DNA from: Bacteroidota bacterium
GTDB taxonomy: Bacteria; Bacteroidota; Bacteroidia; NS11-12g; UBA955
NCBI GenBank assembly: GCA_018969565.1
Contig: JAGWYC010000029.1
Span: 1-13,071, forward strand
Reading direction: 5' to 3'
Length of the DNA: 13,071 nt
Shown here: positions 8,094 to 13,071 of the stretch, piece by piece
Position numbering within the stretch: position 1 is the stretch's first letter
Layout of the letters: every line of letters begins with the position of its first letter
Program-made: the position numbers and the translations under genes
Notes under the pieces: model-generated
Seen by the model: only the letters and a program-made list of their open reading frames with translations
What the model was told of the DNA's origin: nothing
Databases searched by the model: none

Positions 8094-9105
8094 AAAGGGA
8101 TTCCGGAACGCAGAGCAACCCGGTGCGGTTTCCTGCAAAATTGTACTGAGGTGTTGTGATGTAATGTGCCAGTTCTTCACAGGCTTCTGGTGAAAGAACT
8201 CCGCAATCCTGCAGGAGTTTCTGGGCAACGTGGTATTGTGGCCCCATTTTACCATCGTCTATCTTGATGCAGATGCCCAGTTTGCGTTCGGGTAGCCCGA
8301 TGCAATACACGCCATCGGCGCCGGTTTTGCCAATCACCGATTTTCCTGCCACCCGCATCAGGTCGCTGCAATAGCGCTTGCTCCCGGCAATCATCATGGG
8401 GTAATTGCTTACCGCTTGGGTAATTCTGCGACATGCCGCGGCTACTTCCAGTTCAAATTTATCGGGATGAACGAGATTCCGATAGGCGATAGCCTGATTG
8501 CGCACCGGCATGGCGAAGATGGGCGCAGAACAACCGTCAAGACCGATTTGCAGTTCTGATTCAGGTATCTCGTAGAACAGGGAAACCCATTTCTTTATTT
8601 CCACATGCAACGGGTGTTCAGCCTGCAGGTAAGAATCTGTTGGCTGCTTGTGATATACGCACCAGGCAAGGAAACCCGCATGCTTTCCGCTGCAATTATT
8701 GTATATGGCGGAAGGTTCCAGACCGGCTTTGATGAGCGCCTGCGCGTCCTGTTTCAGGGTTGGAGCCTGTGCGCCGCAACCCAGGGCGCTTTCATCCAAT
8801 CCTATCTTCTGAAAAATCCCCCTTACTACACGAAGGTGTTCTGCTTCTCCATTATGGCTGCCACACATCACGGCCAGTTCTTCTTCAGAAAAGCCAAAAT
8901 GGTCGGCCGCGCCGCTCAACAACAGAGGCAACTGCTGGAAGAACTTCAGGGCCGAGCGTGGATAGCAAACCTGCTCCACATTACCCTGTTGGTAAATGAT
9001 ATTATTGTGTTCATCCACCACGCATACCACGCCGCGATGGAAACTCTCTACTACCGGGCCCCTGTAACTTTCCACAAGCACCGGATTACACGCAGGGTTT
9101 TGCAT
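8080..9105 (-). CDS. L-asparaginase, Asparaginase_II (Rhizobium etli-like) family
   Basis: This 341-residue cytosolic enzyme (no signal peptide) should hydrolyse L-asparagine to L-aspartate and ammonia. It belongs to the Asparaginase_II family typified by the inducible R. etli enzyme, unrelated to E. coli AnsA/AnsB. All active-site positions known from that family can be placed: Ser51 and Lys54 in YPRSALKF, Ser83 in GSHNGE, the Cys138/Lys141 pair in NNCSGKH, and Cys192 in LDGCSAP. In the R. etli enzyme the Cys-Lys-Cys trio binds zinc and the serines form two Ser-Lys pairs. Conserved GAQAPT and KTGADGVYC segments support the call. Length is normal for the family. The ATG lies seven bases after the pyrB stop, so it is probably the last gene of that operon. 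Its product, aspartate, is a substrate of the upstream PyrB, which suggests a supply role (inference). Confidence 0.94.
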   Translation of the reverse strand: MQNPACNPVLVESYRGPVVESFHRGVVCVVDEHNNIIYQQGNVEQVCYPRSALKFFQQLPLLLSGAADHFGFSEEELAVMCGSHNGEAEHLRVVRGIFQKIGLDESALGCGAQAPTLKQDAQALIKAGLEPSAIYNNCSGKHAGFLAWCVYHKQPTDSYLQAEHPLHVEIKKWVSLFYEIPESELQIGLDGCSAPIFAMPVRNQAIAYRNLVHPDKFELEVAAACRRITQAVSNYPMMIAGSKRYCSDLMRVAGKSVIGKTGADGVYCIGLPERKLGICIKIDDGKMGPQYHVAQKLLQDCGVLSPEACEELAHYITTPQYNFAGNRTGLLCVPESLSFRF

Positions 9106-9112
9106 CAGTATT

Positions 9113-10048
9113 TCAGTTGTTATTGATCTTTTGAGACAGCAGGAAAATGACGGCCATGCGAATGGCTACCCCATTTTCCACCTGATCCAGGATTATTGAA
9201 TGGGTACCGTCTGCCACATCGCTGCTCAGTTCCACGCCCCTGTTAATAGGTCCGGGGTGCATAATCACCGGATTATTGTTGAGGGAGTCTAGAATAGTTT
9301 TATTGATTCCGAAGTTCAATGTGTATTCACGCAAACTTGGGAAATAACGTATATCCTGCCGCTCCAGTTGAATACGCAGCACGTTTGCTACATCGGCCCA
9401 TTCCAGCGCCTTACGCACATCAGTTTCCACCTTCACCCCAAGGCTTTCAATATGACGTGGCAAGAGCGTGGCAGGTCCGCAGACCATCACTTCTGCGCCT
9501 AGTTTCTGCAGGCAGAAAATATTGCTGAGTGCTACACGTGAATGCAGGATATCTCCGATAATCACCACTTTCTTTCCGCTTACAGTACCTAGTTTTTCCC
9601 TGATAGAAAATGCATCAAGCAGGGCTTGTGTAGGATGCTCGCGGGTTCCATCGCCCGCATTGACTACGGGCACATCTATGTGTTTTGCCAGAAATACGCA
9701 GGCGCCAGGTACAGGATGACGCATCACCACCATATCCACTTTCATGCTCAGGATATTTCTGACTGTATCAATCAGCGTTTCCCCTTTTGAAACACTGCTT
9801 CCCGAGGAAGAGAAATTCACCACATCGGCAGATAGTCTTTTTTCTGCCAATTCAAACGACACCCTGGTTCTTGTGGAATTTTCAAAGAAAATATTGGCGA
9901 TGGTGATGTCGCGCAGGGTAGGAACTTTTCGAATTTTGCTGTTCAGCAGATTTTTGAAATTATCAGCAGTTTCAAAAATCAAATCCAGGTCTTCACGGTT
10001 CAGTTCGCGAATACCCAGCAAATTTCGTGTGCTGAGGAGTCTGTTCAT
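9113..10048 (-). CDS. pyrB: Aspartate carbamoyltransferase catalytic chain
   Basis: Aspartate carbamoyltransferase condenses carbamoyl phosphate with aspartate to give N-carbamoyl-aspartate, the committed step of pyrimidine synthesis, in the cytosol. With the start at 10048 the protein has 311 residues, normal for the family. Key motifs are the carbamoyl-phosphate loop NSTRTRVSFE (57-66), SVSKGET (85-91, the lysine loop from the adjacent subunit), AGDGTREHPTQ (131-141), GDILHSRVA (165-173), the aspartate-binding LRIQLER (224-230) and HPGPINRG (264-271). I chose the ATG at 10048 over the in-frame upstream ATG at 10072. It gives an ATGA overlap with the pyrR stop, and homology (LLSTRNLLGI) starts just after it; the longer form would overlap pyrR by 28 bases. 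No pyrI regulatory-chain gene is next to it, as expected for a Bacillus-type enzyme working with PyrR. Confidence 0.97.
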   Translation of the reverse strand: MNRLLSTRNLLGIRELNREDLDLIFETADNFKNLLNSKIRKVPTLRDITIANIFFENSTRTRVSFELAEKRLSADVVNFSSSGSSVSKGETLIDTVRNILSMKVDMVVMRHPVPGACVFLAKHIDVPVVNAGDGTREHPTQALLDAFSIREKLGTVSGKKVVIIGDILHSRVALSNIFCLQKLGAEVMVCGPATLLPRHIESLGVKVETDVRKALEWADVANVLRIQLERQDIRYFPSLREYTLNFGINKTILDSLNNNPVIMHPGPINRGVELSSDVADGTHSIILDQVENGVAIRMAVIFLLSQKINNN

Positions 10049-10587
10049 CCCTGTTTTGTTTCCCTGATCCAAACCTTATAATCGTTTTCTATTAGTGAAA
10101 CCTTTACCTGTTCCAGTTTTGCGCGGGTATCCACAGCTACGCCGGTATAGTCAGGGGCTATAGGCAACTCGCGGCTGTACCTGCGATCTACAAGTACCAT
10201 GAGGGAAACTTTCGCCGGTCTTCCGAAACTCAACAATGCATCCATCGCGGAACGAACGCTGCGCCCTGTGAACAGCACGTCATCAATGAGCACCACTTGT
10301 TTATTTTCTGTACTGAAATTGATGTCGTTCTTCTTGGGAACCAGTAATTCTCCTCTGTTAAAATCATCCCTGAAGAAAGTGATGTCCAACTCGCCGTAAT
10401 CTGGTAATACCGCTAAGTGAAGCTGTTTTAATTCTTCAAAAACCAACCTGCTCAGAATCACACCTCTAGGCTGAAGTCCTATCAGTGCCAGATCCGTCAT
10501 ATCCGCATGCTGTTCCATCAACTGATGTGCAAAGCGTTTCAGAATCAGGCGTATTTGTTTATCTCCGAGCAACAGCCTTGGTTCCAT
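10045..10587 (-). CDS. pyrR: PyrR: pyr operon regulator / uracil phosphoribosyltransferase
   Basis: This 180-residue cytosolic protein has the type-I phosphoribosyltransferase fold. The PRPP-binding signature VVLIDDVLFTGRS sits at residues 98-110, close to the PyrR consensus DDVLyTGRT. IGLQPRGVIL (36-45), ELDITFFRDD (66-75) and VLVDRRYSRELPI (131-143) are also PyrR-like. In Bacillus, PyrR binds pyr mRNA in response to UMP and promotes attenuation; it also converts uracil and PRPP to UMP. Length matches the family (about 175-185). It sits directly upstream of pyrB with an ATGA overlap, and its own ATG overlaps the preceding EVE gene stop as TAATG, so all three are probably cotranscribed and coupled. 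I see no PyrR-binding-loop consensus in the nearby leader sequence, so RNA-based control here is not demonstrated. Confidence 0.95.
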   Translation of the reverse strand: MEPRLLLGDKQIRLILKRFAHQLMEQHADMTDLALIGLQPRGVILSRLVFEELKQLHLAVLPDYGELDITFFRDDFNRGELLVPKKNDINFSTENKQVVLIDDVLFTGRSVRSAMDALLSFGRPAKVSLMVLVDRRYSRELPIAPDYTGVAVDTRAKLEQVKVSLIENDYKVWIRETKQG

Positions 10588-10994
10588 TATTCTTCGGATA
10601 TCGCTACAATAATATCAAATTCTTCCCGGCTTACTTCTACCACTGACAGACGACCTTGACGCAGCAGGCCCATTTGAGCTAATGAAGGCTCTGATTTGAT
10701 CCGGGCAAGCGTAACCGGTGATTTCAATGGTTGGTACGGAGCCACATCTACCCCTACCCAGGTTTCTGCGTCTGCGGTAGGATCCGGCCTGGATGTGCTG
10801 ATTACTCGCGCAATTCCTACCACTTCCTTACCTTCATTACTATGATAGAAGAGGCATAATTCACCGATTTGCATAGAAGCAAGATTGTTTCTTGCCTGGT
10901 AGTTCCGTACACCATCCCAAAACGTTGAACCATCCTGCACTAGTTGATCCCAACTGTATTTATATGGTTCAGATTTGATCAGCCAATTTCTCAT
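10587..10994 (-). CDS. EVE-domain protein (THYN1-like)
   Basis: This 135-residue protein consists of essentially one EVE domain, a PUA-like fold related to YTH that binds modified nucleotides in DNA or RNA. It begins with the family hallmark NWLIKSEPYKYSWDQL (residues 3-18) and continues with FWDGVRNYQARNNL (25-38) and GELCLFYHSNEGKEVVGIARV (44-63). These aromatic segments form the base-binding cage in characterised members. Length agrees with stand-alone bacterial EVE proteins, the homologues of human THYN1. The gene starts 16 bases after the terminator hairpin that follows rpsA and ends with a TAATG junction to pyrR. That makes it the first gene of the apparent EVE-pyrR-pyrB-asparaginase unit. 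Its ligand is unknown. Linkage to rpsA and pyrimidine genes may be simple chromosomal conservation rather than a shared function. Confidence 0.95.
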   Translation of the reverse strand: MRNWLIKSEPYKYSWDQLVQDGSTFWDGVRNYQARNNLASMQIGELCLFYHSNEGKEVVGIARVISTSRPDPTADAETWVGVDVAPYQPLKSPVTLARIKSEPSLAQMGLLRQGRLSVVEVSREEFDIIVAISEE

Positions 10995-11010
10995 CTCAGT
11001 GAAGTGATAT

Positions 11011-11038
11011 AAAAAACCCCGGCGTGCCGGGGTTTTTT
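11011..11038 (-). terminator. Strong intrinsic terminator downstream of rpsA
   Basis: A perfect inverted repeat of 13 bases on each side (AAAAAACCCCGGC and its complement) surrounds a GT centre. In practice this gives a GC-rich CCCCGG/CCGGGG stem with a four-base loop, flanked by A6 and T6. On the - strand it lies 9 bases past the rpsA stop and ends in a run of six U, a classic intrinsic terminator. Because the A and T runs are symmetrical it could also stop + strand transcription, but no + strand gene points at it. It leaves only 16 bases before the EVE gene start. Confidence 0.92.
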
Positions 11039-11046
11039 GTTGAAGA

Positions 11047-13071
11047 TTAAATCAGCCCTTTGGCCTCTTCAATCCATTTATGCCATTGTTCCAGACTGGT
11101 CATGGAGTCTTGAGTCTCCAGTTCTGCAATACGCTCATCTGTCAGCGCTGCCATATCAGCCGGGGTATTGATTCCAAGTGCCTGCAAACGTTTTTCGAAG
11201 GCGGGCCCGATGCCTGATATCTTCTTCAGATCATTTCCCGAATCAGAACTCTTGGTTTTGTTGTTTTCTGCTGCAGGAGCTTCTTTAACAACTTTGGGCG
11301 CAGGTGCATCCGACCGTTCTTCTTTTTCCATTCTTGCACGCAGTTCACTCAGTGCTTCAAGTTCTCCAAGAGTTGTCTTTTCAGCACTCTTGTTGATTTT
11401 CTTGATGGTTTTAGAAGCTGTTTTACGGGCTTTTTCACGTCCGGCTTCATCGGCAGCACCCCTTGCTTTTTCAGCACCCTTCCAGATGTTGGTGTGTGAT
11501 GCGATGATCCGCTTCTGATCCTTGTTGAATTCAATTACTTCAAACTCAAGCACATCATCTTCGCGGGCGGAAGTATTATCCTTCTTCTTAATGTGACGGG
11601 TAGGAGCAAATGCTTCTACACCATAAGGCAATTGCACGGTTGCACCTTTATCGTTTACAGATGTTACGGTACCCTCATGTACGCTGCCAACACTGAAGAT
11701 AGACTCGAAGGTATCCCATGGATTTTCTTCAAGCTGCTTGTGTCCAAGGCTCAGACGACGGTTCTGTGTATCAACTTCCAGAACTACCACTTCCAGCTTT
11801 TCACCTTTCTTGGTGAATTCAGCAGGATGCTTGATTTTCTTATTCCAGCTAAGGTCAGACACGTGTACGAGGCCGTCAATACCTTCTTCCAGTTCCACGA
11901 ACAATCCGTAGCTGGTCAGGTTCTTAACGATGCCCGTGTGGCGTGAATTAACCGGATACTTGTCGGCGATGGTTCCCCAGGGATCTGGAGTCAGTTGCTT
12001 GATACCGAGCGACATTTTGTGCTCGTCTTTATCCAAAGCCAGCACTACACATTCTATCTCGTCTCCCACTTTGAGGAAATCCTGTGGATTGCGCAAATGG
12101 CTGCTCCAGCTCATTTCACTTACGTGAACGAGTCCTTCAACACCTGGCTTGATTTCAATGAATGCTCCGTAATCAGCCACAGTAACCACTTTACCTTTCA
12201 CCCTGCTGCCAATCTGGATATCTTCTCCAAGGCTGTTCCAGGGGTGTTCGGAAAGCTGCTTCATGCCGAGGCTGATGCGCTTCTTCTCATCGTCGAAGTC
12301 AAGCACAACCACATTGATTTTCTGGTCGAGCTTAAGCACTTCCTCTGGATGATTGATGCGCCCCCAGGAAATGTCGGTGATGTGCAGCAGGCCGTCAATA
12401 CCGCCAAGATCCACAAACACACCGAATGAAGTCATATTCTTCACAGTTCCTTCCAACACCTGACCTTTTTCCAGACGCTTCAGGATTTCCAGTTTCTGGG
12501 CTTCGATATCGTCTTCAATGAGGGCTTTGTGTGAAACAACCACGTTTTTGTAAACGTCGTTAACCTTCACAATTTTGAAATCCATATTCTTGCCTACATA
12601 TTGATCGTAGTCGCGAACAGGCTTGGTATCAATCTGAGAACCGGGGAGGAACGTGTCTATGCCGAACACATCTACCACCAGACCGCCTTTGGTACGTGAA
12701 CGAACATAGCCGGTAACCACCTGATCATCGTTCATGGCAGCCAGAATGCGATCCCAGGCAGTTTCAGCGAGTGCCTTACGACGACTGAGAATAAGCTGGC
12801 CATTGGCATCTTCTGCAATGTCCACAAATACCTCAACTTCATCACCGATTTTAAGTTCAGGAAGATCGCGGAATTCCTGACGAGGCACCAAACCATCAGA
12901 TTTGAAGCCTACGTTAACCACCACGTCTTTATCGTTAATGGCTACCACATGACCTTTAACCACCTTTTTCTCTTCGATGGGGTTGAAAGTTCCGGCGTAC
13001 TGCTGCTCCATAGACGCGCGCTCGGACTTGGTGTAGGTGCCGAAACCGGCGCCATCCATGTCCCAGTCAAA
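11047..13071 (-). CDS. rpsA: 30S ribosomal protein S1 with C-terminal helix-hairpin-helix extension (5' end outside window)
   Basis: S1 binds mRNA on the 30S subunit and helps initiation, especially where Shine-Dalgarno sequences are weak, as in Bacteroidota. The frame stays open to the window edge: codons before the Met at 13059 read FDWD, typical of the acidic start of Bacteroidota S1, so the true start is outside. Counting from that Met, six S1 (OB-fold) repeats lie at about 33-95, 113-179, 200-268, 285-355, 372-442 and 459-523. Repeats 3-5 are the most canonical (for example VKNMTSFGVFVDLGGIDGLLHI). A Lys/Ala-rich linker and the usual tail TTLGELEALSELRARME (562-578) follow. An unusual extra segment of about 90 residues comes next. 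It ends in a helix-hairpin-helix-like domain: DLKKISGIGPAFEKRLQALGI (610-630) and a Trp-containing helix (QWHKWIEEAKGLI). A strong terminator follows the stop. Confidence 0.97.
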   Translation of the reverse strand, partial: FDWDMDGAGFGTYTKSERASMEQQYAGTFNPIEEKKVVKGHVVAINDKDVVVNVGFKSDGLVPRQEFRDLPELKIGDEVEVFVDIAEDANGQLILSRRKALAETAWDRILAAMNDDQVVTGYVRSRTKGGLVVDVFGIDTFLPGSQIDTKPVRDYDQYVGKNMDFKIVKVNDVYKNVVVSHKALIEDDIEAQKLEILKRLEKGQVLEGTVKNMTSFGVFVDLGGIDGLLHITDISWGRINHPEEVLKLDQKINVVVLDFDDEKKRISLGMKQLSEHPWNSLGEDIQIGSRVKGKVVTVADYGAFIEIKPGVEGLVHVSEMSWSSHLRNPQDFLKVGDEIECVVLALDKDEHKMSLGIKQLTPDPWGTIADKYPVNSRHTGIVKNLTSYGLFVELEEGIDGLVHVSDLSWNKKIKHPAEFTKKGEKLEVVVLEVDTQNRRLSLGHKQLEENPWDTFESIFSVGSVHEGTVTSVNDKGATVQLPYGVEAFAPTRHIKKKDNTSAREDDVLEFEVIEFNKDQKRIIASHTNIWKGAEKARGAADEAGREKARKTASKTIKKINKSAEKTTLGELEALSELRARMEKEERSDAPAPKVVKEAPAAENNKTKSSDSGNDLKKISGIGPAFEKRLQALGINTPADMAALTDERIAELETQDSMTSLEQWHKWIEEAKGLI

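Noticed and set aside
8605..9126. Open frame of 173 codons on the + strand across the asparaginase gene
   Set aside because: It is fully antisense to an asparaginase with all active-site residues intact, and its translation has no recognisable family.
10049..10072. Upstream ATG (10072) as the pyrB start
   Set aside because: It would overlap pyrR by 28 bases and add eight residues without homology. The ATG at 10048 forms an ATGA junction and fits the family start.
10995..11200. PyrR-binding loop in the operon leader
   Set aside because: I looked for the Bacillus-type consensus loop on the - strand near the rpsA end and the terminator and found no acceptable match.

Overview
The window looks like a chromosomal segment of a Bacteroidota bacterium (class not resolvable by eye). 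It carries a DUF2027+Smr protein, a lineage-typical architecture. Its ribosomal protein S1 begins with the acidic 'FDWD' lead-in and carries the 'TTLG-(E/D)-L-(E/D)-AL' tail motif that I associate with Bacteroidota S1. Start codons lack clear Shine-Dalgarno sequences, and the genes are tightly packed. Base composition and codon use look even throughout. I see no mobile element, tRNA, rRNA or CRISPR array. No gene-free stretch exceeds 300 bases; the longest is 112 bases (7968-8079).

Left arm, + strand (1-4399): a four-gene run with every junction overlapping. It contains the 3' end of purB (adenylosuccinate lyase), a membrane-anchored GT51 peptidoglycan glycosyltransferase with a long AsmA-like N-terminal region, a DUF2027/Smr protein, and a secreted CapA-type metallophosphatase. 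Junctions are ATGA (purB/GT51), a 13-base overlap (GT51/Smr) and ATGA (Smr/CapA), so these genes are probably cotranscribed and translationally coupled.

Middle, - strand (4377-7967): one very large secreted protein of about 1196 residues with MORN/YwqK-like repeats. Its 3' end overlaps the capA 3' end by 23 bases in convergent orientation. Its specific function is not recognisable.

Right arm, - strand (8080-13071), in transcription order: rpsA (5' end outside the window), a strong intrinsic terminator, then the compact cluster EVE-domain gene, pyrR, pyrB and a type-II (Rhizobium etli-like) L-asparaginase. Cluster junctions are TAATG, ATGA and a 7-base gap. PyrR (pyr regulator/uracil phosphoribosyltransferase) and PyrB (aspartate carbamoyltransferase) belong to pyrimidine biosynthesis. 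The asparaginase makes aspartate, the co-substrate of PyrB, so its place in the cluster is biochemically sensible.

Most of the window is conserved housekeeping. The points most worth a second look are: the AsmA-like/GT51 fusion; the helix-hairpin-helix extension on ribosomal protein S1; the asparaginase in a pyrR-pyrB operon; the terminator only 16 bases upstream of that operon's first start codon; and the giant MORN-like secreted protein. I did not find a convincing wholly new defence or mobile system.
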